From: an uncultured Prochlorococcus sp.
Lineage (GTDB): Bacteria > Cyanobacteriota > Cyanobacteriia > PCC-6307 > Cyanobiaceae
Length of the DNA stretch: 64,000 bases
Assembly: GCA_902538225.1 (NCBI GenBank)
Contig: CACBEF010000003.1
Location: forward strand, 62,001 to 126,000
Reading direction: 5' to 3'
Part shown: positions 9,494-19,321 of the stretch, in pieces
Layout of the letters: each line of letters starts with the position of its first letter
Numbering within the stretch: the stretch's first letter is position 1
Notes under the pieces: generated by a model
What the model saw: the letters and a program-made list of their open reading frames with translations, nothing else
What the model was told of the DNA's origin: nothing
The model's database searches: none
Made by a program: the position numbers and the translations under genes

Positions 9494-9560
9494 AAAAGGA
9501 GCTAATTGCTCCTCATTTTAGTTTGAATGTCAATCAAAAAAATTGATTTAAGATTAAAAT

Positions 9561-9989
9561 TTATCCTTCAGCGGGAATTAAAATTGGAACATCTTTTGCT
9601 CCAATTGCTGCGAACCAAACTATTGCGTTATCAGTTTTTGCATTACCCATTGTATGTTTTGGTGTCTTAGGACCAACTATAAAAGTATCCCCTGCCGTAT
9701 AGGTAAGATCTTCCATCCCTTGTCTTTTGACAACAATCGTACCTTGCTCAACATTGCCTAATAATGGAATTGGATGAGAGTGGAGCGGAACTATCCCTCC
9801 TTCAGCCAACTCGACTCTTTGTAATCTTATTTCTGCTTTTCCTTTTGGGTATTTAAGAGCATCTCCATCCATAGTCTCAGAACCTACAAAGACTTCTTGT
9901 ACATCAACAGGATATTCTGCAGCTATAGAAATGCTTGGATTGATAAGCATTAATGCAAAAGCTAATGTGATGAATAACTTCTTGATCAT
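9561..9989 (-). CDS. Secreted cupin-domain protein
   Basis: Signal peptide; VPLHSHPIPLLGNVEQGTIVVKRQG cupin motif. Confidence 0.8.
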   Translation of the reverse strand: MIKKLFITLAFALMLINPSISIAAEYPVDVQEVFVGSETMDGDALKYPKGKAEIRLQRVELAEGGIVPLHSHPIPLLGNVEQGTIVVKRQGMEDLTYTAGDTFIVGPKTPKHTMGNAKTDNAIVWFAAIGAKDVPILIPAEG

Positions 9990-10373
9990 GAATTTTAATT
10001 TCTATAAAATTATTTAGACTTATAGTATTTATTTTTGAAATATCTGTCTGTACTTGATTTAACTTTTTATGTTTTTGTATAAATCTTTTATAAGGATTTA
10101 GCGCCTCTTATCTTAAATAAAATGTTAGTGTAAATTTTTTCTTATTTTTTTATAAATTAAATCTTAAATTATGAAGAGAAACTTATATGGAAGCCGTTTT
10201 ATATAAGTTATATAAATCACATTAAGTAGTCTTTTTTACCAATTAAATATACCTGTTGTTAAATAAATATATTTGTCCCTGAAAAGCTCCTAAAAAATAC
10301 TTTTTCTTGAAATAAAGATTGACAAGACATTCATAAAAAAAACTTTTATAAAACATTAACTTCTTTTATAAAT

Positions 10374-10682
10374 ATGTTTCTAACTAACAAGACTCGTTTG
10401 AAAATTAAGGATATTGTAAAGAGGATTTCACTAGATGAACCTGTCGCATTGGAAGAAAGAATTTATGTAGAAAAGTTTGCAAAACATAATTCAACTATAT
10501 GGACATGGCTTAAGAAAGCTAATAGCTTGAGGAGATATGGCAAGCAAAAAACAGATGGAATAAATGGACTTATCCAGAATCTTGGCCTTGATGGTTTAGA
10601 AACTGAAAATCATTTCGATCCCCAAAATGATGATCTTGCTGATTGGTTTAGTGGATCTCCTGATTGGGTGAGAAGAAGTTAG
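10374..10682 (+). CDS. Conserved hypothetical protein
   Basis: ORF 102 aa. Confidence 0.65.
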   Translation: MFLTNKTRLKIKDIVKRISLDEPVALEERIYVEKFAKHNSTIWTWLKKANSLRRYGKQKTDGINGLIQNLGLDGLETENHFDPQNDDLADWFSGSPDWVRRS

Positions 10683-11071
10683 ATCTAAAATTAATAAAGC
10701 TAGAAGTATAGTTACAATAATAAAAATAAACTCCAGCAAATCTAAAAATAAGGCGTATATGGAATTTCTGTTTTCATTGATTCGCCATAGTAACTTTCAG
10801 CTGACTTTAGTAAGATCCAATAAATGAAATTTAGAAATGATTTTTCCATAGGAAGACCTATATCTATCCCAATTCAACTCAGAATCGCAAATAAAAACAT
10901 CGTAGAAAATACTTAATTGAAGAGATTTAGATTTTCTTAGATATATGTGATGACTAGCTTTCTATGAAATGCTACTAAAGCTTTTCTTATCAATCGATTT
11001 GGTACTATTGCTTATTGATTCCTTTAATTTCAAAAGGTATATTTAATGGACTATCTTAATATAATAAATTT

Positions 11072-11188
11072 ATGAGTACTCAAAGTAGACAGCACCATAA
11101 AAGACAAGAGCAAAATAATACAGAATGGTTAGATGAATTAATCAATAAAATTGAAAATATGAAAAATAAAATATCTAATACCTATTAA
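11072..11188 (+). CDS. Micro-protein, 38 aa (EW[VL]D-LIN family)
   Basis: Hand translation MSTQSRQHHKRQEQNNTEWLDELINKIENMKNKISNTY; paralogous to 7271-7408. Confidence 0.6.
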   Translation: MSTQSRQHHKRQEQNNTEWLDELINKIENMKNKISNTY

Positions 11189-11238
11189 TTAATTACGTCT
11201 TCTGTCGTTTATTACGCTATTAAATACGTTTGTCATTA

Positions 11239-11270
11239 AGTCAGCTTTTAGTAATAAAGGCTGGCTTTTT
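11239..11270. terminator. Terminator-like hairpin
   Basis: GTCAGCTTTTA gtaa TAAAGGCTGGC followed by TTTTT. Confidence 0.6.
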
Positions 11271-11405
11271 AAATGGAGTTATTTTTCTGATTTTTGCGAA
11301 AAGTTATTTAACAATGTTCCAATGAGGTTCTTTTTAAGCAAGTTTATGGTTCATTTTTATTTTTATTGACAATATTGAAATAAGTGAAAAAAAGAATTTT
11401 AAATT

Positions 11406-12596
11406 TTGACTACTGAATCATCTCAAAATCAAGACTTTACAAGGAAGCATCCTAGCGAAGGAATGGATGCTTTAGAAAAAGAAGCAAAATTACCTCTAAA
11501 AGGATGGGAAAACGAAGTTGCCCGAGCAAAGGAATATGGTTTAGAAGCAGCTAAAAGCATTGTCGATAGAAAAATATCTACATTTTCTAGAGGAGAATTG
11601 CCTCATTTTGCGGGTATCAATACCTTTATGAAATCTCCATATGTTGAAAATATAAATGAAGTTGGAAATTATGATGTTGCTATAGTTGGTGTACCTCATG
11701 ATTCCGGAACTACTTATAGACCAGGTACAAGATTTGGACCTCAAGGAATAAGAAAAATTTCTGCTCTCTATACTCCTTACAATTACGAAATGGGAGTTGA
11801 TCTGAGAGAGCAGATTTCTATATGTGATGTAGGAGATATTTTTACAATTCCAGCAAATAATGAAAAAAGTTTTGATCAAATTTCAAAGGGGGTGGCTCAT
11901 ATTTTTGCTAGTGGTGCATTTCCAATTATTTTAGGTGGAGATCACTCAATAGGGTTTCCCACAGTTAGAGGTGTTTGCCGCCATTTAGGAGATAAAAAAG
12001 TAGGGATCATTCACTTTGATAGACATGTTGATACTCAAGAAACAGATCTAGATGAAAGAATGCATACCTGTCCATGGTTTCATGCCACTAATATGAAAAA
12101 TGCACCTGCAAAAAATCTTGTTCAATTAGGAATTGGAGGTTGGCAAGTACCAAGAGAAGGAGTGAAAATTTGTAGGGAACGAAGTACAAATGTTTTAACT
12201 GTTACTGATATTTGCGAAATGGGTTTAAGAGAGGCTGCTGATTTTGCGATTGAAAAAGCTACTGATGGAACTGACTGTGTATATATTTCTTTTGATATTG
12301 ATTGTATTGATGCTGGATTTGTCCCTGGAACTGGTTGGCCTGAACCTGGAGGTTTATTACCTCGAGAGGCATTAAAACTTTTGGAGTACATTATCAGAAA
12401 AGTAAATGTATGTGGAATTGAGCTTGTTGAGGTTTCGCCTCCATATGATGTAAGTGATATGACTGCTCTATTAGCTACTAGAGTTATTTGTGATTCAATT
12501 GCACATCTTGTAGTAAGTGGTCAGCTCCCAAGAAAATCTAAACCAAAATGGATTTCAGATAAATGCAATATGTCAGTTGATCAAAAATGGAGATAG
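11406..12596 (+). CDS. gdmH: Ureohydrolase (arginase/agmatinase superfamily), probable guanidine hydrolase GdmH-type
   Basis: GGDHS, HFDRHVDTQ and SFDIDCIDAGFVPGTGWPEPGG; deviations from the canonical DAHxD and DP...PGTGTP motifs; followed by hypA/hypB-like genes and an ABC importer. Confidence 0.8.
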   Translation: MTTESSQNQDFTRKHPSEGMDALEKEAKLPLKGWENEVARAKEYGLEAAKSIVDRKISTFSRGELPHFAGINTFMKSPYVENINEVGNYDVAIVGVPHDSGTTYRPGTRFGPQGIRKISALYTPYNYEMGVDLREQISICDVGDIFTIPANNEKSFDQISKGVAHIFASGAFPIILGGDHSIGFPTVRGVCRHLGDKKVGIIHFDRHVDTQETDLDERMHTCPWFHATNMKNAPAKNLVQLGIGGWQVPREGVKICRERSTNVLTVTDICEMGLREAADFAIEKATDGTDCVYISFDIDCIDAGFVPGTGWPEPGGLLPREALKLLEYIIRKVNVCGIELVEVSPPYDVSDMTALLATRVICDSIAHLVVSGQLPRKSKPKWISDKCNMSVDQKWR

Positions 12597-12602
12597 ATCA
12601 TT

Positions 12603-12959
12603 TTGCATGAGGTAGATATGACAAAATGCCTTATACTTTCAATAGAAGAGTGGGCAGAGAAAAAAAATAAAGAAAAAATAGTTGTTGAAAAGATTAATCT
12701 TAAAATTGGCGAATTTACTTGCGTAGAGCCAATATCATTAATAAATACTTTTAATGCTGCAGTCCTGGGTTCTTGGTTAGATTCCTCTGAGATAACAATT
12801 GAGAAAATACCTTTTGAAGGAAAATGCTCTAAATGCAATAGATCATATTTCCCAAAGAAAGAGAATGGTTATAAATCTCCATGTTGCAATTTTAATTTAG
12901 AGGAAATTATTAGCGGGAGGGAATTAAAAATCGCATCCATTGACTTTAAAGAAAAGTAG
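12603..12959 (+). CDS. HypA-like nickel chaperone (GhaA-like)
   Basis: MHEVDMTKC N terminus, CSKC...SPCC zinc motif; 6 bp after ureohydrolase. Confidence 0.85.
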   Translation: MHEVDMTKCLILSIEEWAEKKNKEKIVVEKINLKIGEFTCVEPISLINTFNAAVLGSWLDSSEITIEKIPFEGKCSKCNRSYFPKKENGYKSPCCNFNLEEIISGRELKIASIDFKEK

Positions 12960-12999
12960 AAATTTAGTATCTAGAATAAAGATGTATTTTCAAATATAA

Positions 13000-13680
13000 A
13001 TGCATTTACCAATTTCAGACAAAATTGAATTAAATATTCTTCATCAAAATAGTCATCAAGCTGAGAAAAATAAAGTTAAGTTTAATAATTATAATTTGCT
13101 TTGCTTGAACATAATGAGTAGTCCTGGTGCAGGAAAAACGAGATTACTTGAATTAACTTTAGAAGATATTTCAAAAGAATTTCAAAGTGCTGTTTTAGAG
13201 GGTGATATGACTACTAATCTTGATGCGGCAAGATTAGAAAAATTAAATATTCCAGTAGTACCAATCACAACTGGAAGAGCGTGCCATCTTGATGCAAATA
13301 TGGTTAGTGGAGGTTTGAAATTACTAGAAAAAAAAATAAATCCTGATTTACTAGATATTTTGTTAGTGGAAAATGTAGGAAATTTAGTTTGTCCTGCAGA
13401 ATTTGAGATTGGGGAACATTTTAAAGTTGCACTTTTAAGTATTACTGAAGGTGAGGATAAACCTTTAAAATACCCAATCATGTTTAGAGAAGCAGATTTA
13501 ATTTTGATTACTAAAGTTGATTTATTACCCTTCTTGGATTTTGATATTAACGAATTAAAATCAAATATAACATCTACTAATCCGAATGCAGATGTGATAG
13601 AAATTTCTTCGATAACCAAGTCTGGATTTGATTTATGGCAAAATTGGATTAGTAAAAAGATTCTGATATTTAAAAAATAA
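13000..13680 (+). CDS. HypB-like GTPase nickel chaperone (GhaB-like)
   Basis: NIMSSPGAGKTRLLE P-loop, VENVGNLVCPAEFEIGEH, ITKVDLLP. Confidence 0.92.
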   Translation: MHLPISDKIELNILHQNSHQAEKNKVKFNNYNLLCLNIMSSPGAGKTRLLELTLEDISKEFQSAVLEGDMTTNLDAARLEKLNIPVVPITTGRACHLDANMVSGGLKLLEKKINPDLLDILLVENVGNLVCPAEFEIGEHFKVALLSITEGEDKPLKYPIMFREADLILITKVDLLPFLDFDINELKSNITSTNPNADVIEISSITKSGFDLWQNWISKKILIFKK

Positions 13681-13714
13681 GTAATATTGATTAATTAATA
13701 GTAATCTCTTAAAA

Positions 13715-13728
13715 GTATCAGTCATTAC
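13715..13728. promoter_or_regulatory. NtcA-like site GTA-N8-TAC
   Basis: GTATCAGTCATTAC, 58 bp upstream of the ATG of the substrate-binding protein gene; AT-rich -10-like TATTGAT downstream. Confidence 0.45.
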
Positions 13729-13785
13729 AACTTTAGATTTACTTTTTCTTAAGTATTGATAGTACATAAAATTTTTTTTTCAATA

Positions 13786-14784
13786 ATGTTCAAAAAATTG
13801 AGAGTTTTTGCTGCCTCTTTGCTTGCTCTGATATTAGCGATTTCATTAAGTACATTATCAAGTCCTGCCGCTCCAAAAGGAGAACCTATCACTTTGGGAT
13901 ATAGTAACTGGGCAGGATGGTGGCCGTGGGCGATAGCTGTTGATCAAAAAATGTTTGAAAAAAATGGAGTTAATGTTCAGATGAAATGGTTTGATGGATA
14001 TGTTCAATCTATGGAAACTTTTGCTGCTGGAAAAATCGATGGGAATTCGCAAACTCTTAATGACACTATTTCGTTCTTACCTGGAGAGAATGGAGGGGAA
14101 GTAGTTGTTTTAGTTAATGATAATTCTGCAGGGAATGACCAAATAATTGCAGATAAATCAATTAAAAGTGTTGCTGATTTAAAAGGTAAAACAGTAGCAG
14201 TAGAAGAAGGTGTTGTTGATGATTTTTTACTTGTTTTAGCTCTGAATGATGTTGGATTAACTAGAGATGATGTAATTATTAAAGGTCTGCCAACTGATCA
14301 GGCTGCAACTGCGTTCGCAGCAGGAAAAGTTGATGCAGTTGGTGCATTTCCTCCATTTACCGGAACTGCAATGAAGAGGCCTGGAGCCAGAGTTATTGCT
14401 AGTTCAAAAGAATATCCCGGTGCAATCCCTGATTTATTAGCTGTAAGCGGAGATTTAATTTCGGAAAGACCAGATGATGTTCAAAAAATTGTTAAAACTT
14501 GGTGGGATGTGAGAGAATTTATGGAAAAAAATCCAAGAAAATCTGAAAAGATTATGGCAAAGCGAGCTGGTATCCCAACTCGCGAATACAAACAATATAA
14601 GGGTGGAACTAGGTTCTTCTCTTTGGAAGAAAATCTAGAAGCTTTTAGTGAAGGGTTCGGCATGAAACATATGCCTTATGCAGCGAAACAAATGGCAGAC
14701 TTTATGGTAAAGGTAGGATTTATTCCTGAAAAACCAGATATGAGTAAACTATTTGATTCTTCTTTTGTTGAAAATATTAGTTAA
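13786..14784 (+). CDS. ABC transporter substrate-binding protein, SsuA/TauA/NMT1 type
   Basis: Signal peptide; ITLGYSNWAGWWPWAIAVDQKMFEKNG; likely start MFKKLR rather than the 13756 start. Confidence 0.9.
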   Translation: MFKKLRVFAASLLALILAISLSTLSSPAAPKGEPITLGYSNWAGWWPWAIAVDQKMFEKNGVNVQMKWFDGYVQSMETFAAGKIDGNSQTLNDTISFLPGENGGEVVVLVNDNSAGNDQIIADKSIKSVADLKGKTVAVEEGVVDDFLLVLALNDVGLTRDDVIIKGLPTDQAATAFAAGKVDAVGAFPPFTGTAMKRPGARVIASSKEYPGAIPDLLAVSGDLISERPDDVQKIVKTWWDVREFMEKNPRKSEKIMAKRAGIPTREYKQYKGGTRFFSLEENLEAFSEGFGMKHMPYAAKQMADFMVKVGFIPEKPDMSKLFDSSFVENIS

Positions 14785-14800
14785 TTAATAAAAAATTAAA

Positions 14801-15619
14801 ATGGTTAGTTCGAAATTAATCAAGAGGGATAAATATTTTTTATCCCTCTTTTCATTTGGTAGTGAACCGAAAAAATTAAATAAAATATTTCTTCAAATAG
14901 CCTCACTTTTGCTACCACTTTTAATTTGGACAATAGTGTGTCAATTAAAACTTGTGAGTGAAATGTTTTTACCATCACCTTTAGCAGTCTTTTATTCTCT
15001 TTTAGATATGGCTGAAAGTGGAATATTATTTGAAGATATTTTTGCAAGTACTGGTAGGGTATTTGCTGGTTTTATAATTGCGACAATTTTTTCAGTTCCT
15101 TTAGGAATTTTAATGGGTGCTTTCCCTTCTTTTTGTGCTTTATGTGAACCATTAATTGCAATGCTTAGATATATGCCTGCAGCTGCTTTTTCTCCTTTGC
15201 TAATTATTTATTTAGGCATTGAAGAGGCTCCAAAAATCGCATTAATATTCATTGGTACCGTTTACTTTAATGTTTTGATGGTTATGGATTCAGTAAAATT
15301 TGTACCCAAAGAACTTATTGAAACAACGCTTACTTTAGGAGGAAATACAAAAGATTTATTGATCAGAGTAATAGCCAGATATTCATTGCCTAGTATTATT
15401 GATACTTTAAGAATTAATATTGCAACTTCATGGAATTTAGTTATTGTTGCAGAGTTAATTGCAGCAGAAGTTGGTTTAGGTAAAAGGATTCAACTAGCTC
15501 AAAGATTTTTTCGTACAGATCAAATATTTGCAGAATTAATAGTTCTTGGATTAATTGGATTTGCTTTGGATATGAGTTTTAGATTTCTACTAAGACGCAC
15601 ATGTAAATGGGCTGTTTAA
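14801..15619 (+). CDS. ABC transporter permease, SsuC/TauC type
   Basis: BPD_transp_1 family permease pattern, multiple TM; follows the substrate-binding protein. Confidence 0.92.
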   Translation: MVSSKLIKRDKYFLSLFSFGSEPKKLNKIFLQIASLLLPLLIWTIVCQLKLVSEMFLPSPLAVFYSLLDMAESGILFEDIFASTGRVFAGFIIATIFSVPLGILMGAFPSFCALCEPLIAMLRYMPAAAFSPLLIIYLGIEEAPKIALIFIGTVYFNVLMVMDSVKFVPKELIETTLTLGGNTKDLLIRVIARYSLPSIIDTLRINIATSWNLVIVAELIAAEVGLGKRIQLAQRFFRTDQIFAELIVLGLIGFALDMSFRFLLRRTCKWAV

Positions 15620-16384
15620 ATGAAATTAGATGTTAATAATATTTCAAAATATTTTGGGGAAGGTTCAAATAGAAAAAAGGCAATTGAGGGAATAAGCTTT
15701 TCAATAAGTTCTGGCGAATTTAAAACTCTTGTTGGGAGCTCTGGATCAGGTAAAAGTACTATATTGAGGATTATTGCTGGGCTTGATAGTCCATCTAAAG
15801 GGAACGTAAAAGTAGATGGAAAAATAGTTAGTGGACCGGGATTGGATAGAGGAATGGTTTTTCAGAAATATAGTCTTTTCCCTTGGCTCACTGCATCTGA
15901 GAATATTGCATTTGGAATGAATTTAAATTCTTACAAGTTAAAAGAAATAAAATATAGGACATCTTATTTATTAGAAGTAGTAGGTCTTCAGGATTCGGGA
16001 AATAAGTATCCAAAAGAATTATCTGGAGGAATGCAACAAAGGATAGCAATTGCAAGAGCTCTAGCGACTAACCCTAAAATTCTACTTTTAGATGAACCTT
16101 TTGGAGCCTTAGACTTACAGATAAGAGAATCTATGCAGAAATTTCTCTATGAATTATGGAAAAAAACTTCATTGACAGTTTTACTTATAACCCATGATAT
16201 TGAAGAAGCATTAGCTCTCTCTCAGCAAATATGTATTTTGGCACCTAATCCTGGAAGAATCATAAAAGAAGTTAAGGTAGATCTACAAAAAGGAGATTTA
16301 GATAAATTGAAACTTGATTCGGATTTTGCAAAATTAAGATATGAGTTATCTGATTTTTTAAGAGGCCTCCAAAAAAATAAATAA
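15620..16384 (+). CDS. ABC transporter ATP-binding protein, SsuB/TauB type
   Basis: GSSGSGKST, LSGGMQQRIAIARAL, LLLDEPFGALD. Confidence 0.95.
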   Translation: MKLDVNNISKYFGEGSNRKKAIEGISFSISSGEFKTLVGSSGSGKSTILRIIAGLDSPSKGNVKVDGKIVSGPGLDRGMVFQKYSLFPWLTASENIAFGMNLNSYKLKEIKYRTSYLLEVVGLQDSGNKYPKELSGGMQQRIAIARALATNPKILLLDEPFGALDLQIRESMQKFLYELWKKTSLTVLLITHDIEEALALSQQICILAPNPGRIIKEVKVDLQKGDLDKLKLDSDFAKLRYELSDFLRGLQKNK

Positions 16385-17406
16385 TGTCAACTAGTTTTTT
16401 GCCTACTTGGCTTTATAGCGACCAAAAAATTTTTGAACTTGAATTAGAAAAATATTCAAAAAATTATTGGCACCCATTGATTTTCATAGGAGAAATTAAA
16501 CCTGGCGAAATATTGGAAAAAAAATTCTTTAATCAATCATTATTTATCTCTTGTTCAGAAAAAAATTTAATAACTGTTTTCAAAAATAGATGCCCTCATC
16601 GGGGGTCAAAATTGTGTTTGCCAAAAACAAAAATAAATCCTACTAAAAATATTTTTTGTCCTTACCATGGATGGACTTTTGATAGTTTTGGCAAACTTAA
16701 AACCTTGCCATTAAAGTACGATTTTGAAACAAAAATAGAAACAGAGGATTTTTTTTTAGAAAAAGTTAACTCTTTAATAAATGGACCTTTAATTTGGATT
16801 AATTTCAGCAAAAAACCAATATCTATAGATGATCAAATTGATCTTGTTGGGAGAAAATGTAATGATCAATGGGATATGAATTACAGTATTTTTTCTGAAT
16901 TTTCTGATACCTTAAATTGCAATTGGAAAATTGCCCATGACAATACACTGGACGATTATCATGTAGCAATAGCTCATAAAGATACCCTACATAAAGAACA
17001 AGGTCCAATTAAAAACTACAGGTATTTCTTCAGTGAATTTTGTAATGTACTTGTTACCCCTCTTAGTATTGAAGGAAATCTATATACCTTTGGATTACTC
17101 CCATGGACCCATCTAATAATCTGGCCTGGTAAAGGGATTGTTTTAATAAATTATCTTCCTAAAAATATTGGTCAGTGTATTATTGAAATTAAATTAGCCT
17201 CTTCTTCTTTATGTGAAAATGATTTAGAAAATTGGAAAAAAAGTATATTAGAATTTCTTGGAGAAGATAAAGTTATTGTCGAATCAGTTCATAAATCTTA
17301 TCTGGAAAATTTTAAACTTGGTCCGCCTAATAGACTTGAACAAAGGATTACACACTGGCAAAATATTTATAAAGATTTTCTAAATGCATCAGGCATTTCT
17401 TTCTAA
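16384..17406 (+). CDS. Rieske [2Fe-2S] non-heme iron oxygenase alpha subunit
   Basis: Rieske ligands CPHRG...CPYHGW; NTLDDYHVAIAH mononuclear iron motif; overlaps ATPase by 1 nt. Confidence 0.9.
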   Translation: MSTSFLPTWLYSDQKIFELELEKYSKNYWHPLIFIGEIKPGEILEKKFFNQSLFISCSEKNLITVFKNRCPHRGSKLCLPKTKINPTKNIFCPYHGWTFDSFGKLKTLPLKYDFETKIETEDFFLEKVNSLINGPLIWINFSKKPISIDDQIDLVGRKCNDQWDMNYSIFSEFSDTLNCNWKIAHDNTLDDYHVAIAHKDTLHKEQGPIKNYRYFFSEFCNVLVTPLSIEGNLYTFGLLPWTHLIIWPGKGIVLINYLPKNIGQCIIEIKLASSSLCENDLENWKKSILEFLGEDKVIVESVHKSYLENFKLGPPNRLEQRITHWQNIYKDFLNASGISF

Positions 17407-17515
17407 AATAATTTTTATTTAGTTCACGTAAATCATTAATTAAATTTTTAATTTGTTAGGGATTTGACTACATATTTAATATGCTTTATTGATAATGTAG
17501 TTAAGTACAAAAAAG

Positions 17516-17839
17516 TTGATTATGAAAAATTTTATACTAATAATAGTCTCTTTATCTTTCCTATCTTCTTGCAGTAATGACAAAGATTTTTTTCTCACTG
17601 AGGGGAACGCTTTGTTAAGTTGCGGAGGTAAATCTCGTATCATCGAAAATGATAAAGAAGAGATAATTAATACTGAAGTCAAGGATTTAAGAGATGGAAT
17701 TGGTAAATACGTTGAATTTACAGTTGTTGAGACTGATAAAAAAGGAGGCAAATATAGGATTATTAATTGTTTTCCAAGTGAAGAACCACAAGATTCAATA
17801 ATAAAAACTGTTAAAACAAATTATAAATTAAGTAATTAA
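17516..17839 (+). CDS. Hypothetical lipoprotein
   Basis: Lipobox FLSSC; ORF 107 aa. Confidence 0.6.
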   Translation: MIMKNFILIIVSLSFLSSCSNDKDFFLTEGNALLSCGGKSRIIENDKEEIINTEVKDLRDGIGKYVEFTVVETDKKGGKYRIINCFPSEEPQDSIIKTVKTNYKLSN

Positions 17840-17867
17840 AAGTTATTTAAAAATAATTAGCTTACCT

Positions 17868-18731
17868 TTAAGCTGAGATTTTTGATGATTTGATAATTTC
17901 CCATGCTTCTGATGCGGTGTCTGCATATTGGAAAAGATTTAAGTTTTCATCTGAAATTAATCCAAGATCAGCTAGATATTCGAAGTTAATTATATTATTC
18001 CAATACTCTCTACCAAAAAGTATTATTGGGATTTTAGTTTTCATTCCTGTTTGACAAAGTGTCAATAGTTCAAATAATTCATCTAGTGTTCCAAAACCTC
18101 CAGGAAAAAATACAGCAGCTACTGATCGCATGACAAAATGGATCTTTCTTAATGCAAAATAATTAAACTTGAAGCAAAGACCGGGAGTTATAAAAGCATT
18201 TGGGATTTGTTCATTAGGGAGACTGATATTTAACCCTATAGATTTACAATTTGCTTCAAATGCACCTCTATTAGCAGCTTCCATAATTCCTGGCCCCCCA
18301 CCTGTCACAATCACATGAGAATTACAGTTTTTATTTTGATTACTAATTGAAGCAAGTTTAGAAAACTCCCTTGCGGATTGATAGTAATGACTCATTAGAA
18401 GCAAATTTTCTAATCTATTTAAATTTCGTTTTAAAAGTATTGATTTAGGATTTTTTTTAATCAACTCTTCTATATTTTCAAGTCTCTTTTTTATATTTGA
18501 TTCTTCTGTAATGCTTGCGCCTCCAAAAATAATTATTGTTGAAAGAATTTTATTTTCTCCAAGGATTAAATCTGGTTTAGTAATTTCAAGAAGCATTCTG
18601 ACTCCACGCATTTCATTTCGGCTAAGTAAACCAATATCTTCGTGAGCTAATTTATAAGTATCAGAATTAATAATTAAATTCAGGTTTTTTAAATTATTAC
18701 TAGGGGATATATTTTTTTTCATTTCAAACAA
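17868..18731 (-). CDS. LOG family / TIGR00730-like protein
   Basis: VTGGGPGIMEAANRGA and FFPGGFGTLDELFELLTLCQTG. Confidence 0.9.
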   Translation of the reverse strand: MFEMKKNISPSNNLKNLNLIINSDTYKLAHEDIGLLSRNEMRGVRMLLEITKPDLILGENKILSTIIIFGGASITEESNIKKRLENIEELIKKNPKSILLKRNLNRLENLLLMSHYYQSAREFSKLASISNQNKNCNSHVIVTGGGPGIMEAANRGAFEANCKSIGLNISLPNEQIPNAFITPGLCFKFNYFALRKIHFVMRSVAAVFFPGGFGTLDELFELLTLCQTGMKTKIPIILFGREYWNNIINFEYLADLGLISDENLNLFQYADTASEAWEIIKSSKISA

Positions 18732-19242
18732 GAGTTTTAACTTTTCTTTCTAGAGGATTAAAATAAACTCTTTTGATTTTGTTATTTTCGTAAATCCAAT
18801 AAACAGGCGGACTTTTTCTTGCCTTAATCAAATTAATTTTGTCTAATTTTTGAGGGGCAAATTCTTTAGAAGGATCAAAAAATTTATCCCTTTTGGGTTG
18901 GTTTAAAACAATACTACCTTCTTTCCCTGAGATAGATCTGTGATAAGTTCCTAGAGGAATTTCTAATGCTCCCATAGATCTATTTAAATAAATCACATGA
19001 TGAGGTTCATCCCAGGAAGGATTTATTAAAACAAATGTCCTTTCTCCAGTGATAACTAAATTGTGGTCAATTTGATGATTGTGAACGTAATATTGCTCAT
19101 CTTTTAAATCATCTGGAGGAGATATAGCTTCCCCAGAATGGATCACAACATCAGAACCATTAGAACTATTTATGTCTGCATCGAAGAATGTGACTTTTGG
19201 AGTCTCCCTAAAAATATTTATTGGGAAGAATCTTAATTCCAT
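18724..19242 (-). CDS. Conserved hypothetical protein, possibly cupin-like
   Basis: ORF 172 aa overlapping the LOG gene by 8 nt. Confidence 0.65.
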   Translation of the reverse strand: MELRFFPINIFRETPKVTFFDADINSSNGSDVVIHSGEAISPPDDLKDEQYYVHNHQIDHNLVITGERTFVLINPSWDEPHHVIYLNRSMGALEIPLGTYHRSISGKEGSIVLNQPKRDKFFDPSKEFAPQKLDKINLIKARKSPPVYWIYENNKIKRVYFNPLERKVKTLV

Positions 19243-19321
19243 AGTGCTAACTCCCTTTTAGAAAATTTATAAATACTAATAAAAATTTATTTACTTTTAA
19301 AAAACAGCTATTTTTTGATTT

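Noticed and set aside
11190-11405. Possible guanidine riboswitch upstream of the ureohydrolase
   Set aside because: Only a terminator-like hairpin (11239-11270) was recognisable; I could not identify guanidine-I, -II or -III consensus elements by eye. A covariance search would decide.
11541-11879. Minus-strand ORF, 112 aa inside the ureohydrolase gene
   Set aside because: Antisense to a strongly supported enzyme; no recognisable motif. Same for 12122-12391, 12581-12838 and 13182-13619.
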